Counted from the stretch's first letter, positions 25,544 to 38,442 are shown. The stretch: 64,000 bases of DNA from Paenibacillus sp. FSL K6-0276 (GCF_037977235.1 NZ_CP150276.1:744001-808000); one strand, 5' to 3'. Numbers and translations are program-made. Notes: generated from the sequence alone by a model not told the origin.

Positions 25544-27955
25544 TTAAATGAAAGAATAGTATCCTAGAACAGGACAGTTAGTAGCTTTTGCGGCTTGAAA
25601 AGCTTCATCTACGTTATTCGAATCATTTAGCAGAAGGGAATAACGATATTGATGGAATCCGCCTAAATCTACTTTGAAATTGGTTTCCCAGAAATTGTTC
25701 ATTACCCATGCATATACATCATCAATATTGTTGACACCTTCTTCACCACATAATTTGATCTCATGTGATTTGATATCTCCCATCATGATCAGTGGTGTAT
25801 CAGGTGTCGTGATGATTAGAGAGCTGTTCGACGACTGATAGCACATGCCATCTTGCAAGGCATAGAAATCCGTACATGTTCCAGGTAATTGGTCTATTCT
25901 TGGACGGAAAATCGTGCCCGTTTTTTCAACCCAAAATTCTTCATTGTCATAGCCTGTTGTGAATGGCAATGCCAAATACAAGTTTTCCGGTTCCCACACA
26001 CTTGTTTTATGGAAGCGGAAATCGACATCAATTCGAGGAATCTCTTTGTATGCAGTTAGGATAAGAGAGCTGGCATTGGTGCCTTTCAGCTGGTAACCGA
26101 GCTCAACACGAGAATAAAGTGGTCCGTCTTCTAACACAGTGGCAGATAGGAGTTTTCCGATATCTCTTTGCGTATGCACGGCCTTGCGGTTGCGTCCCAT
26201 CAGGCGCCTTTCCTCGTACTGGGTTGTTTTCACAGGCGTTACTTCATAAATTGGAGTAAAGGCGCTAAACTTGCTGGTTGGTTTGATTAGCTCCTTATCA
26301 TTGATTTTGTCATAGATCGAAGTGATGCCTTGTCCTTCTTCATATTGAATACGGAAGAACTTGTTTTCCAGTTTATAAGGAGTTACAACTGAGCCCGTCT
26401 GAAGTGTTTCGGCATATGTTGTTGCCAAATCGTTTACACCCTCGACTGCTATCTTGGCACAATTACCAGCTGAAATTAAAGGAGGTGCGGCAATGTCTCT
26501 GATCACGTAGCTTTTCTTTTGCTTAGCATCTAACTTCACTAGGATATTGATTTCGTATCCACGAGCATAATGTCCGATTTGATGAGGTACAACTAGACCA
26601 GTATCCTTCTCCAGTATCTCAAAATGCTTGTGTCCAAATAAAGATTCCAAACTAACATTCAGGACATCTATTACAGGGAAGTCATGTGGATTAATAGCTC
26701 CAAAAGTTAGTTCCTTATGGACTGAGGTAGGAGTTTCACCATGGAAATAAGTTATTTTATTGATAGCTCTTGAAGCAGATTCGTTGGCTTTGAGCGCAAA
26801 TAAGCTTTTCCTTAAATCGAGTTTATTTACATTCGGATGCCATGGCTCATCGATGGATGATGAATAACCCCAAGTGTGCTCAGCATAAAACAATAAATTG
26901 TACTCGGTACTGTCGAATACTTCTTTGCCTATAATTTTCCCATCCGGATCCAGCTGACGTGCAGCGTACAGCTTTCTGCTTGCTTCGCGATAATGCTGGA
27001 CGATATTTGGTGTAGAGCCTACGCCATCAGCCCACCAATCGGTCCAATCGCCAGAATAGGTTGGGATTTCAACTTCAGCTTGGTTTAGAATATCAAAGAA
27101 TTCATCCAGTGTTACCATCTGAAGCTCAATTTCCTGACCGTGTATCGCATTGTATTCATGAATGAATTCGATGATTCTGGTACTTGCAGGAGAGTTATCT
27201 CTCATTATTCCTGAGATACTGACTGGTACGAAATCATAAGGATGCTGCTGCTCTCTTAGCACTCTTACATAGGCCTCGATTCTTTTTTCGGCCATATCGA
27301 AACTACTCAAGTGTTCATGCATTAGACCATCATGAATCGTATACTCATAATCATATTCGTTACAAACCAGCTCATTGCCGATCAGGTAATGCTCTCCATT
27401 CCATACAAGCAACTTATTCCCCTTTGGCGACTGCCAGTAGAAAGGCATTTGCTTCTTGAATAAAGGGTGGTAGCCATGATGGGTATGAATGCAGGACATC
27501 AAGTTTCGGATCCCATTCTCATATAGCGCATCAGCATATCCCCAGCCATAGCCGTTAATATCAGCGGTCATGGCAGAAGTCATTTGAATCGAGTAACGCT
27601 CCATACTTGTTACACTGCGAGCGATTGTATTGTTTAGAACGGTATAATCAACTAATTCTGTCATGTTGAGATAGTTGCCGGATAGTCCGATCTCACCCGA
27701 TTTGACATATTTAATAAAATCATCGATATAGGATTGATCAGCGGTTTCGAGGAATTTCTCTACGCACCAGAAGCTTTCACAATTCCATTTGAAGCCTTCC
27801 CACTTGGTTTCCCCCGCATGAATGGCATTTAGAATATCAATGACTTCTTTAATATAATAAATATGATGCAGTTCTATTTTTTCTTGATAATCGGTATAGC
27901 CTATATCTGTGTGACTGTGATGAATCAAATACATGGTGAATTTTTGTTGTGACAT
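25544..27955 (-). CDS. GH38-type alpha-mannosidase-like enzyme
   Basis: An 803-aa cytosolic protein. The start is set at 27955 (MSQQKFTMYLIHHSHTDIGY) because GGAGG lies seven bases upstream; a longer frame begins at 27994. The N terminus has the GH38 metal motif H-x-H-x-D (HSHTD), then a CWxxEKF-like segment (ESFWCVEKFLET), and TADINGYGWGY at about 180, whose Asp occupies the nucleophile position. The C-terminal 400 residues form the beta-sandwich part. GH38 enzymes cut alpha-mannosides in a zinc-dependent retaining reaction. It is the last gene of the minus-strand operon, separated from the GH2 gene by a hairpin. The sequence is far from the other GH38 enzyme at 50146, so a different linkage is likely. 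Confidence 0.75.
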   Translation of the reverse strand: MSQQKFTMYLIHHSHTDIGYTDYQEKIELHHIYYIKEVIDILNAIHAGETKWEGFKWNCESFWCVEKFLETADQSYIDDFIKYVKSGEIGLSGNYLNMTELVDYTVLNNTIARSVTSMERYSIQMTSAMTADINGYGWGYADALYENGIRNLMSCIHTHHGYHPLFKKQMPFYWQSPKGNKLLVWNGEHYLIGNELVCNEYDYEYTIHDGLMHEHLSSFDMAEKRIEAYVRVLREQQHPYDFVPVSISGIMRDNSPASTRIIEFIHEYNAIHGQEIELQMVTLDEFFDILNQAEVEIPTYSGDWTDWWADGVGSTPNIVQHYREASRKLYAARQLDPDGKIIGKEVFDSTEYNLLFYAEHTWGYSSSIDEPWHPNVNKLDLRKSLFALKANESASRAINKITYFHGETPTSVHKELTFGAINPHDFPVIDVLNVSLESLFGHKHFEILEKDTGLVVPHQIGHYARGYEINILVKLDAKQKKSYVIRDIAAPPLISAGNCAKIAVEGVNDLATTYAETLQTGSVVTPYKLENKFFRIQYEEGQGITSIYDKINDKELIKPTSKFSAFTPIYEVTPVKTTQYEERRLMGRNRKAVHTQRDIGKLLSATVLEDGPLYSRVELGYQLKGTNASSLILTAYKEIPRIDVDFRFHKTSVWEPENLYLALPFTTGYDNEEFWVEKTGTIFRPRIDQLPGTCTDFYALQDGMCYQSSNSSLIITTPDTPLIMMGDIKSHEIKLCGEEGVNNIDDVYAWVMNNFWETNFKVDLGGFHQYRYSLLLNDSNNVDEAFQAAKATNCPVLGYYSFI

Positions 27956-28024
27956 TCGATAACCTCCAACATAAAATTTGTTAAAATAAATCATATGTAA
28001 TTACAAATGTGTGGAAGGAGATAT

Positions 28025-28059
28025 AAAGGAAGTAGGGAGTGTTACACCCTACTTCCTTT
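28025..28059 (-). promoter_or_regulatory. Intercistronic hairpin between GH2 and GH38-like genes
   Basis: A perfect 13-bp stem AAAGGAAGTAGGG/CCCTACTTCCTTT with a nine-base loop. On the minus strand the T run is short, so partial termination or mRNA processing and stabilisation is as likely as full termination. Confidence 0.6.
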
Positions 28060-28062
28060 TGT

Positions 28063-31053
<2,991 letters not shown>

Positions 31054-31065
31054 TTATCATTTGAT

Positions 31066-32280
31066 TTATAAAGTGACAGGATAAAATTGATCGCTTTCGG
31101 AAAACGCTTTGGCTTGCAGACATACAAGGGCGCTGCGAATCCCGTCTTTCAAAGGGGCAACGGATTCGGTGGTTCTGCCCTGCATCAGATGTACAAAATT
31201 CCGCATGAGTACAATATCACCGCCGCCATGACGCGAGCCTTGATCATCGAGACGCACAGTGGTTACTTTATCACTCATGTGGTCAAATACTTTGATTTCA
31301 TTGGTGGCGAAATCGAATTCCACGGTGCCCTTATAGCCATATAACCTAGCCCCTCGGCGCGCAGCCCCTTTGCGGGCAAAGAAGTTCTGCGAATACATGA
31401 CGTGCATGCCGCTTTCGTATTTCACAATCATGCTCCCGGAGTCTTCGTTACCGGTGTCTACCGCAAAGCTGCAATAGTCGTTACGCGGAGTGTCATTCCG
31501 CACATGAGTGATATTGTAAGTACTGTCCATACAGGTTTCCCATTGGTCACATTCGCTGCAGCGAAGACCGGCAGGCATGTCGCCTTTATAAATTTGTTTG
31601 GATTTCATGGCACAAACGTTCACGGGTTCTTCACCCAGCAAATAGTTGATGACGTCGATATCATGCGTTGCCTTTTGCAGGAAAAGCCCCTTAGAAGCGG
31701 ATTCATCTCGATACCAGTCGTGGAAATAAACAAATCCATAGGGAACATCGTTGAACGCCTGTACATGCTCAACCTTGCCAATCGTGCCGGCATCTAGAAT
31801 ACGCTTGACCTCCTGCACCAGCGGTGTGACGCGCAAGGGGAAGGAAACAACTGTGGGAGCCGTTGCGTTCGCTTCGCAGTCGGCTAACGTTCTCAGATCC
31901 TCCATCGTAGTCGCCACCGGTTTTTCCAAAAACAACGGCAGATTGCGATCCAGCACCTTTTTGGCGAAATAAGTATGCATGTTGCAGTTCGTACCTACGA
32001 TCACGCCGTCCAGTTTTTCGTTGTCCAGCATTTCGTCCGCATCCGTATAAAAGGTAATGGTATCCGGATTCATCTCGCAGCTGCGCAAAAGTCCGTCGAT
32101 TTTATCGATTCCCATTTGGTGCATCGATTCTTTGGAGCCGTCTTTCTTCATTAAAGCCCGCACGCGCTCATGGTCGGGATCAGCTACTGCCTTGATCTGG
32201 ATTTCATAAGGTAGCGCGAACAAATCATCCATCAGCATGTCGATCCGCACGCCGTATCCAATAACACCAATATTCAACAA
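31066..32280 (-). CDS. Gfo/Idh/MocA-family sugar oxidoreductase
   Basis: A 404-aa protein. It has an N-terminal Rossmann fold (IGVIGYGVRIDMLM, slightly off the usual GxGxxG), then the family's EKP motif in NLPLFLEKPVATT, and an alpha/beta C-terminal domain with QKATHDIDVINYLLG. The last has His-Asp near the usual active site. Cysteines at about 247-262 (CSECDQWETC) form a CxxC-like pair that may bind metal. The family oxidises or isomerises sugars and sugar acids with NAD(P). It is operonic with GH2 and the importer, so it probably acts on a released monosaccharide or a keto intermediate. Some GH families work with such enzymes by oxidation-elimination, which is possible here but not shown. 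Confidence 0.85.
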   Translation of the reverse strand: MLNIGVIGYGVRIDMLMDDLFALPYEIQIKAVADPDHERVRALMKKDGSKESMHQMGIDKIDGLLRSCEMNPDTITFYTDADEMLDNEKLDGVIVGTNCNMHTYFAKKVLDRNLPLFLEKPVATTMEDLRTLADCEANATAPTVVSFPLRVTPLVQEVKRILDAGTIGKVEHVQAFNDVPYGFVYFHDWYRDESASKGLFLQKATHDIDVINYLLGEEPVNVCAMKSKQIYKGDMPAGLRCSECDQWETCMDSTYNITHVRNDTPRNDYCSFAVDTGNEDSGSMIVKYESGMHVMYSQNFFARKGAARRGARLYGYKGTVEFDFATNEIKVFDHMSDKVTTVRLDDQGSRHGGGDIVLMRNFVHLMQGRTTESVAPLKDGIRSALVCLQAKAFSESDQFYPVTL

Positions 32281-32295
32281 AAGAAGGACCTCCTG

Positions 32296-34518
32296 TTATT
32301 TTTTTAGTTCGATTTGTTTAAGCTCACCAGCGGAAAGAGTTACCATTTTCATTTGAACGAAGTAATTATGCGTTAAGCGCCGAGCGTTTGTGCATTCATC
32401 CGCAAGCAGCGTAACCATCGTGCTGTACGCTGTAGGATTATACAATTTCAGGTGTACGGAATCCTGATCCCACTGTGCAACATAGCATTCCACATGGTCG
32501 AATACCTGAAGAGTGCGGCTGGTAAAATCCACATAGACGCCGGGTACTTCCACAAACGTAAGCAGCATGGAAACTTCCGGCCAGTTGGAGCCATAGAGGA
32601 ATTCACCAAGGGTTTCCATGCCTTCCCAATCACTTGTTTGCACACGTTCATTCATATAGCCTGGAGGTAAATATTTCTTTTCAAGCGTAAACTCCGGATC
32701 TTCCGCCAGAGATACATACTGCGGTAAACTGTGTGCAATGGCATGTAGATCCTGCAGATATTTTGCATTGCCAGTAAAACGAAACAGCTTGAGAAGACTG
32801 TTGCCTGAAAGTGTACAAATCCCAGGAGCAGAATGCTTGTTCTGCGCGTTGGCAAATACCGTGCCGCTGCTATGCACACCACGCTTTGCAGCTGTACTGT
32901 GTGCAGGGAACACAAAGTCATAGCTCATGACCCATGTCATGGCAATTTCACAGGTATATTCCGCATAGGATAGCCAGATGCTCTTTCGGGTCGTTTCATA
33001 CAGCTGGACATAGCTTTCCAGCATGGCGAAGGCCGCTTCGCTATCCGGTGCTTGACAGATTTCTCCTGGACAGCCGTTCAGCATGCCTTTTACTAAATAG
33101 TTATTGTAATAATGCTCACCGAGCTGTTCGGCGACATCGAGGTATTCCGCAGACTGAAAATATTCGCTTGCCAGTGCCAACGCGCCTACAGCCATACACG
33201 CTCCGGCAGAATTGCCTATTACTATTTCTTCTGTAGCCATATCAATGAACTGTCCGAGCTGCCCGTATTTTCGGAACAACCGTACAAATGCATCGCAAAG
33301 AGCCTTTACGGGTTGCTCAAACTCGATTGTGGAGTGGTGATTCTCCGAAAGCCACAATAGCTGCTTCATTACGAAATAGAGCAAGTCGGCATTTTTTCGG
33401 ACGAGCAAAATGGTGTCAGAGTTACTGTCGAAGCCGTCACCATAAAATTTTCCGTTTCCATACATGCCGAACACCCATCCGCTGGGATGCTGCAACCGTG
33501 AAAAAATAAAGCGAAGGGTAGACAGTGCGCGCTGCCGTGCTTCGGATGTATCTTCCAGTAAGAACGGATAGCTGTTCATGCCTCCACCAATCCAGCCTGC
33601 CTGCCAACACTGTTGAGGTATATTCCAATCGGTCCCTACGGAGTAATATCCTTCTTCTATAAAGTTTTCTCTTTGGTATTTTTCTTTGATACTTATATAT
33701 GCCTTATAAAATGGAACGTTATAAAAAAGCTCCGGAATCTCCAACGTTGTTTTCGAACCATTCACCTGTTTGAAAAAGTCAGGCAAAGATATTTGCTGCC
33801 AATGAAAGACACAAGCAGTAAGAGTCAATGTTTCACCTTGCTTGAACAAAGCTCCGGTATCCTGAGATGGAGCTGAGACATCTGGACGAAAGCCCTGTCC
33901 GTCGTTTTGATCTCCAAAAAAATATTGTGTATTTTCGCGTACACCCGGAACGGACAGTACAAAAGAGGCTTGGCGATCGACTTGATTTTCATCGACGGTA
34001 AAGCCTGTATAATACCCCCCGCATTGATGCTCACCTAACAGGACAGAACCTGATTGATCGTTGAGATCATAAAATCCGCACAAAGAAGATGCCATATCAC
34101 CAGAAAGCAAAGAAATTCGCGATTCTGTTTTCTCAATATCGAGATGAGGAATGCTGGTTATGACTTCGGCATCTGTAAGTGGGCTATTTTGGGGAGGTGC
34201 ATAATAAGGCGGATAGGGAAGAGGCAAGCTTGTAAAGCGGTTACCATTATAAACCGCACCTGGCATCAACACATAGTTGCCTTTTTCCCATTGCCCGGCC
34301 TCCATCGAAAACGAAAAATTCATCGGAACTATTGTTTCTTCGTGAAATGACAAGGTAATATCCAAACGTTGGCCCTGCGGCAGGGTATGCGTTGTAATCG
34401 AAGCACTGCAAGGGTAGCGGGAAAAAGTATATTGACTGTTTTCTAGATTCACGGAAAATTTCTCACAGTCTAGTACTTCACTGCCGTTAAAGGATTTACA
34501 CATAAGAGAATAACGCAT
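32296..34518 (-). CDS. Uncharacterised 740-residue protein of the carbohydrate operon, alpha/alpha-barrel-like
   Basis: The start is taken as 34518 (MRYSLMCKSFNG) behind AAAGGA; the longer frame to 34590 runs into the upstream hairpin and is rejected. There is no signal peptide. Residues 1-270 are beta-rich. Residues about 270-640 are helical with repeats typical of six-hairpin glycosidase or lyase folds (DWNIPQQCWQAGWIGGGMNS, QHPSGWVFGMYGNG, ACMAVGALALASEYF, LSYAEYTCEIAMTW). The last 100 residues are a beta domain. Family and catalytic residues are not recognised. Its place between the binding protein and the oxidoreductase points to a glycosidase or lyase acting on imported oligosaccharide. 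Confidence 0.6.
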   Translation of the reverse strand: MRYSLMCKSFNGSEVLDCEKFSVNLENSQYTFSRYPCSASITTHTLPQGQRLDITLSFHEETIVPMNFSFSMEAGQWEKGNYVLMPGAVYNGNRFTSLPLPYPPYYAPPQNSPLTDAEVITSIPHLDIEKTESRISLLSGDMASSLCGFYDLNDQSGSVLLGEHQCGGYYTGFTVDENQVDRQASFVLSVPGVRENTQYFFGDQNDGQGFRPDVSAPSQDTGALFKQGETLTLTACVFHWQQISLPDFFKQVNGSKTTLEIPELFYNVPFYKAYISIKEKYQRENFIEEGYYSVGTDWNIPQQCWQAGWIGGGMNSYPFLLEDTSEARQRALSTLRFIFSRLQHPSGWVFGMYGNGKFYGDGFDSNSDTILLVRKNADLLYFVMKQLLWLSENHHSTIEFEQPVKALCDAFVRLFRKYGQLGQFIDMATEEIVIGNSAGACMAVGALALASEYFQSAEYLDVAEQLGEHYYNNYLVKGMLNGCPGEICQAPDSEAAFAMLESYVQLYETTRKSIWLSYAEYTCEIAMTWVMSYDFVFPAHSTAAKRGVHSSGTVFANAQNKHSAPGICTLSGNSLLKLFRFTGNAKYLQDLHAIAHSLPQYVSLAEDPEFTLEKKYLPPGYMNERVQTSDWEGMETLGEFLYGSNWPEVSMLLTFVEVPGVYVDFTSRTLQVFDHVECYVAQWDQDSVHLKLYNPTAYSTMVTLLADECTNARRLTHNYFVQMKMVTLSAGELKQIELKK

Positions 34519-34552
34519 AGCGGGTTCCTTTCTATTATCGCTTATTAAATAG

Positions 34553-34587
34553 AAATCCGGTGTAAGATATTGCAATACACCGGATTT
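34553..34587 (-). terminator. Attenuator-like hairpin after the solute-binding-protein gene
   Basis: A perfect 12-bp stem AAATCCGGTGTA/TACACCGGATTT, 11-base loop, followed on the minus strand by CTATTTAATA. It lies 17 bases after the binding-protein stop and upstream of the next gene's ribosome site. Such hairpins commonly let the binding protein be made in excess over downstream enzymes. Confidence 0.7.
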
Positions 34588-34604
34588 CATAAAGGAGTGC
34601 GAGA

Positions 34605-36206
34605 TTATTTGGTTGTTCTCCAGGCGTCATATTGAGCCTGCTTTTCTTTGATGATGTCGTCCACACCTGCAGCTTTCAGGCGCTTGAGGAATTCTGGCAA
34701 TACTTTAGCAGGGTCAACTGAACCAGAGCTGAGTGCCGGAATCATTTCGGTGGTAACAGCAGAGCAGTTTGCAAGCTGAGTTTTTACAGGTGTCGAATCG
34801 AACACGAAGCCCGATACTGGTGAAATTTCTGCTGTTTTGTCAGCTTCATAGATGATTTTTTGAGTCTCTCTTTGAATCTCACCATCTTTGTTCTTGTCAT
34901 AGTTAGTACGGTTGAAGTTAGGGCTGTAAGATTGACCAATTTGCCATTCGTTAAAGTTGAAATTGTATTTGCCTTCAACCATAGTAAACTTGCCATTTTC
35001 ATCGTAATTGTAGTCAACGCCCTCTTCACCAAGCGTAATCAGTTTGTACAGCTCATCGTTGGTGTTGAGCAGTTCAACTAACTGCAAAGCTTTTTCAATA
35101 TGTTTGGATTCGGAATTGATTGCAATAGCAGCAGTAGAAGCTGCGCCCGCAGGAATCATCGTGCGAGAGGTGGAAACGGTTACTGCAGGAGCATTACCTG
35201 CGCTTTTAGTCATAGACATATTGCTGGCATCAGGATTACCAGGATATTCAATGCTGTCAGGCCAGCTGCCCGTTTTCTCAGCGACAAATTTGGCTGCTTT
35301 ACGGTCAGGAGAAGTATCTTTTACTGTTGCGCCATCCTTGCGAACATAACCTTTGACGAACCAGTCGCGCATAATTTCAGTGTACTTCGCAAAATCTTCC
35401 GTCTCAAACTGGTTGATGACTTTGTCTTGATTGTCAAGGTTAATCCAGCCAGGGATGCTAGTATCACCTACGGCTTCCATGTTCCATAACAGCGGATTGC
35501 TGGCAAACATGTTTTCACTTTCAACGGAGCTCGTTTCAAACCCGATCATTTCTCGGTGTTTTGCTAGAGTATCGCCAAGGAAAGGTCCGATCTTTTCGAG
35601 TACCTCAATTGTAGGCTTGCCTTTCAAGGCTTTCCAGTCAAAACCGGTTTCATCTACAAGATCAGAACGGAACTTAAAGCCCTGTCGTTTAGCAGTGCCC
35701 CACTGTTGATAGTTCACGAGTCCATAGATCTTACCATTTACTTTAACGCCTTCCCACAGTCCTTCAGGGATACGGGAATAAGTTTCAGGCGCATATTTAG
35801 GGAGGAGGTCAGTCAGATCAGCATAAGCACCTTTGGCTGCGTTTTCAAAGAAGTTAATGCCACCCCAGTTTGCAGTGAAGCTGAGATCCCAATCGTCGCC
35901 GGAATTGATCATCAGGTTCATTTTCTCGGCATATGTGCTGCTGTCTACAAGAATCAGATCCAGTTTTGCATTGATTTCTTTGCCAATGATTTCGTTCGCT
36001 TTCTTCATGACGCGGTCAAAGTCATTGACAGGGCTGTTCATCATGTAGAATTTGAGCTCAACCAACTTTTCATCAGTTGGAGCAGAAGCCGGAGCAGAAG
36101 CCGAAGCAGAATCGTCGGTAGAGCCTGCTTCTTTCTGCCCGCAGCCGGTCAGCATCATGGTAAACAGCATCGTTACAGACAACAGAATTGCGGAAAATCT
36201 TTTCAT
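34605..36206 (-). CDS. ABC transporter solute-binding lipoprotein (LplA-like, DUF3502 type)
   Basis: A 533-aa protein with a lipoprotein signal (MKRFSAILLSVTMLF... LTGC, Cys about 22) and a Ser/Ala/Pro-rich spacer, then a periplasmic-binding fold: LKFYMMNSPVNDFDRVMKKA, WDLSFTANWGG, KVNGKIYGLVNYQQWG. The C terminus has the DUF3502-like ALSSGSVDPAKVLPEFL and KAAGVDDIIKEKQAQYDAW. It binds oligosaccharide outside the membrane and delivers it to the two permeases encoded upstream. It is paralogous to the lipoprotein at 58859 (matching KVNGKIYG, FENAAKGAY/FQNASKGAY). No ATPase gene is present, as is usual for this class, which borrows a shared MsmX-like ATPase. Confidence 0.9.
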   Translation of the reverse strand: MKRFSAILLSVTMLFTMMLTGCGQKEAGSTDDSASASAPASAPTDEKLVELKFYMMNSPVNDFDRVMKKANEIIGKEINAKLDLILVDSSTYAEKMNLMINSGDDWDLSFTANWGGINFFENAAKGAYADLTDLLPKYAPETYSRIPEGLWEGVKVNGKIYGLVNYQQWGTAKRQGFKFRSDLVDETGFDWKALKGKPTIEVLEKIGPFLGDTLAKHREMIGFETSSVESENMFASNPLLWNMEAVGDTSIPGWINLDNQDKVINQFETEDFAKYTEIMRDWFVKGYVRKDGATVKDTSPDRKAAKFVAEKTGSWPDSIEYPGNPDASNMSMTKSAGNAPAVTVSTSRTMIPAGAASTAAIAINSESKHIEKALQLVELLNTNDELYKLITLGEEGVDYNYDENGKFTMVEGKYNFNFNEWQIGQSYSPNFNRTNYDKNKDGEIQRETQKIIYEADKTAEISPVSGFVFDSTPVKTQLANCSAVTTEMIPALSSGSVDPAKVLPEFLKRLKAAGVDDIIKEKQAQYDAWRTTK

Positions 36207-36256
36207 TGTATTTCCCCCTAATATTTATTTAATTTTCCGGTGGTTTACCGGTAAAA

Positions 36257-37144
36257 TTACTCTTTTACAGCGCCTATTGTCAAGCCTTTTTCAAAGTACT
36301 TTTGCAGTAAAGGATACAGCAAAATAATAGGGCCGATGGCGAGTACGCAAGTTGCCATGCGCGCGCCTTCACTAGGCAGCATTCCAATAGCAGCCTCCAT
36401 TGACTGTGAAGCTTGTGCGTTCGACTGCAAATATCCAATGTTGTTCATCAAAGATTGCAGCAGATATTGTAGGGGGCGTAGATTTTGTGATTCAATATAC
36501 AATGATGCGGTCATCCAGTCATTCCAGTAGGCAATGGCTACAAACAAACCGATGGTTGCAAGCGACGGTTTGGAAAGCGGTAATGCAATCCGGAAAAAAG
36601 TACGGATTTCACCCGAGCCATCGATACGCGCTGACTCGATTAATGAATCTGGAATCGTACGGAAGAAATTTTTCATAATCAGTATGTTAACCGTCGACAC
36701 CAGATAGACGATAATCAGCACCCAGATGGTATCCTTCAGATGCAGGATGCGCGTCAGCAAAATGTACTGCGGAACAAGACCGCCGTTGAACAGAACCGGA
36801 AGATACACAAAGAAAGTGAGCGCTTTGCGGTGAGTCACTTCGGGACGTGTCAGTGAATACGACAGCATGGAAGTAATCAGCAGATGTAAAAGTGTGCCGA
36901 CAACCGTCACAAAAATCGTAACGGCATATGCATTTAGAATAGAGCCTGCTCCACTGAATACATACTGGTAAGCAGCCAGACTGAACTCTTGGGGCCAGAA
37001 GCGATATCCGTCAAGCATCAACGATCGCTCGTCCGTAAACGATATGGATACAACCAAAAGCAGAGGAAGGATGCAGGCTAGGCTCATGGCAATAAACGTA
37101 AGATGAATCACTAATTTTGAAAAATGTAGTTTTCTCAGAAGCAT
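36257..37144 (-). CDS. Carbohydrate ABC transporter permease (MalG/YtcP type)
   Basis: 295 aa from ATG 37144, chosen because GGGAGGA lies six bases upstream; the earlier ATG at 37159 overlaps that site. Six membrane segments are visible. The binding-protein-dependent permease (EAA) loop is SARIDGSGEIRTFFRIALPL. The ending GLTIGAVKE is typical of YtcP/LplC-type permeases. It pairs with the permease encoded upstream and with the lipoprotein encoded downstream. Its paralogue is at 57639. Confidence 0.92.
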   Translation of the reverse strand: MLLRKLHFSKLVIHLTFIAMSLACILPLLLVVSISFTDERSLMLDGYRFWPQEFSLAAYQYVFSGAGSILNAYAVTIFVTVVGTLLHLLITSMLSYSLTRPEVTHRKALTFFVYLPVLFNGGLVPQYILLTRILHLKDTIWVLIIVYLVSTVNILIMKNFFRTIPDSLIESARIDGSGEIRTFFRIALPLSKPSLATIGLFVAIAYWNDWMTASLYIESQNLRPLQYLLQSLMNNIGYLQSNAQASQSMEAAIGMLPSEGARMATCVLAIGPIILLYPLLQKYFEKGLTIGAVKE

Positions 37145-37161
37145 GTATTTTCCTCCCAATT

Positions 37162-37205
37162 AGAAACGGATTTAAGTCTTTTTTCAAAGACAGTATTCCG
37201 TTTCT
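37162..37205 (-). promoter_or_regulatory. Hairpin between the two permease genes
   Basis: AGAAACGGA (37162-37170) pairs with TCCGTTTCT (37197-37205). The loop is long and includes a second small stem (GTCTTTTTTCAAAGAC). Possibly an mRNA-stability element; no clear T run on the minus strand. Confidence 0.4.
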
Positions 37206-37247
37206 GCAGATCGATCAGAAAGTGCAAATTTCATCCTTTCGGATCGA

Positions 37248-38219
37248 TTAAAATAGTGCGCTATCGGGATCCTTCTTTTTAATGATGTAATTCGAGATCA
37301 ACACAAGGAAGAAACCAACTACCGCTTGATATAAACCAATTGCCGACGCCATGCCGTAGTCATTGACCTTTTTCAGCGAGCGGAATACAAGTGTGTCGAT
37401 AACGTCTGTTGCTGGGTAAAGAGCACCCGCATCATTTGGAAGCGTGTAGAATCCGTTCCAGTCACCCAGACCGCCATTGAACAATTTCCCAACCCACAGC
37501 AGTGAAAGAACAATGATGGTCGGTTGTAAAAGCGGCAATGTAATATGTTTAATACGTTGCCACTTTGAAGCACCGTCCAGTTGCGCAGCTTCATAGTAGT
37601 CGGTGTTAATCCCGGCAATGGCCGCTACATACAGCACCGAATAGTAACCGACGTTCTTCCATATATAAGCAATTGGCAAGATGTATCGCCAGTAAGACGG
37701 CTCACTGTACCAGTAAATGGTCTCTCCGCCGTTTTCGGTAATCATGCTGTTGACAATACCACGGTCAACACTCAATAGGCTGAAAAGAATGAACTGGATG
37801 ACAATCCATGAGAGGAAGGTCGGTAGCAAAATCGATCCCTTATAGGTAGCGGATACAAATTTGTTTTTTATTTCATTTAATAGAATAGCCAGTGCCAATG
37901 CGCAAAGCGTAACGGCAACTGCTTGTACTACATTGTAAAAAAGTGTATTGAAGGTAACGTTTCTCGCAGCGTCGGATTTAAAGAAAAACTCAAAGTTTTT
38001 GAATAGCGGGTCCATCCATGGACTTCCGAGAATACCATCGCGTGCATTGTAATCTTTGAAGGCAATGATAACGCCGACCATCGGGATGTAAAATAAGATC
38101 GCAACAAAAATTAATCCGGGTGCCATCATTAAATAGAAAGGCGTCTGACGTCGCGCGCTGCGCAATGTTCTGCGAGGCTTACCCGTGCGATTCGGAATTG
38201 CATTTGTAATCGTCTTCAT
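37248..38219 (-). CDS. Carbohydrate ABC transporter permease (LplB/YteP type)
   Basis: 323 aa from ATG 38219 (MKTITNAIPNRTGK), with GAAAGGGGGTG just upstream; the frame open to 38297 is not used. Six membrane segments. LplB hallmarks are FYIPMVGVIIAFKDYNARDG and the EAA loop YEAAQLDGASKWQRIKHITL, followed by FNGGLGDWNGFYTLP and YQAVVGFFLVLISNYIIKK. It is the first gene of the minus-strand operon. The divergent AraC-type sensor at 38443 is the probable regulator. Paralogue at 56624. Confidence 0.92.
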   Translation of the reverse strand: MKTITNAIPNRTGKPRRTLRSARRQTPFYLMMAPGLIFVAILFYIPMVGVIIAFKDYNARDGILGSPWMDPLFKNFEFFFKSDAARNVTFNTLFYNVVQAVAVTLCALALAILLNEIKNKFVSATYKGSILLPTFLSWIVIQFILFSLLSVDRGIVNSMITENGGETIYWYSEPSYWRYILPIAYIWKNVGYYSVLYVAAIAGINTDYYEAAQLDGASKWQRIKHITLPLLQPTIIVLSLLWVGKLFNGGLGDWNGFYTLPNDAGALYPATDVIDTLVFRSLKKVNDYGMASAIGLYQAVVGFFLVLISNYIIKKKDPDSALF

Positions 38220-38371
38220 TGTTTCACCCCCTTTCTCTGCATTGTTTGTACGTCTGCTATTACTGTAGCTAAGAGGGGGGTGGTGTTCAACAAACAAATA
38301 TGTTGTTCTTTTTGTTTTTCAACACTGGGCATCTCTAAAAAATAGCGATTTCTACAAAGTGTAATAAATCG

Positions 38372-38400
38372 TTGAGGTATTATTTATTTATAACTATAAT
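38372..38400 (+). promoter_or_regulatory. SigA-type promoter of the AraC regulator
   Basis: TTGAGG, 17-base spacer, TATAAT, placed 43 bases before the ATG. The intergenic region is shared with the divergent transport operon. Confidence 0.75.
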
Positions 38401-38442
38401 TAAGATCAATATATACTAGGAAGCTGTCACTAGGAGGTCGTA

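Noticed and set aside
38220..38371. TGAGAT-type regulon box in front of the minus-strand transport operon
   Set aside because: The region contains TTAGAGATG and TTGAAA on the minus strand but lacks the spacing and the TACAAT of the three-copy box.
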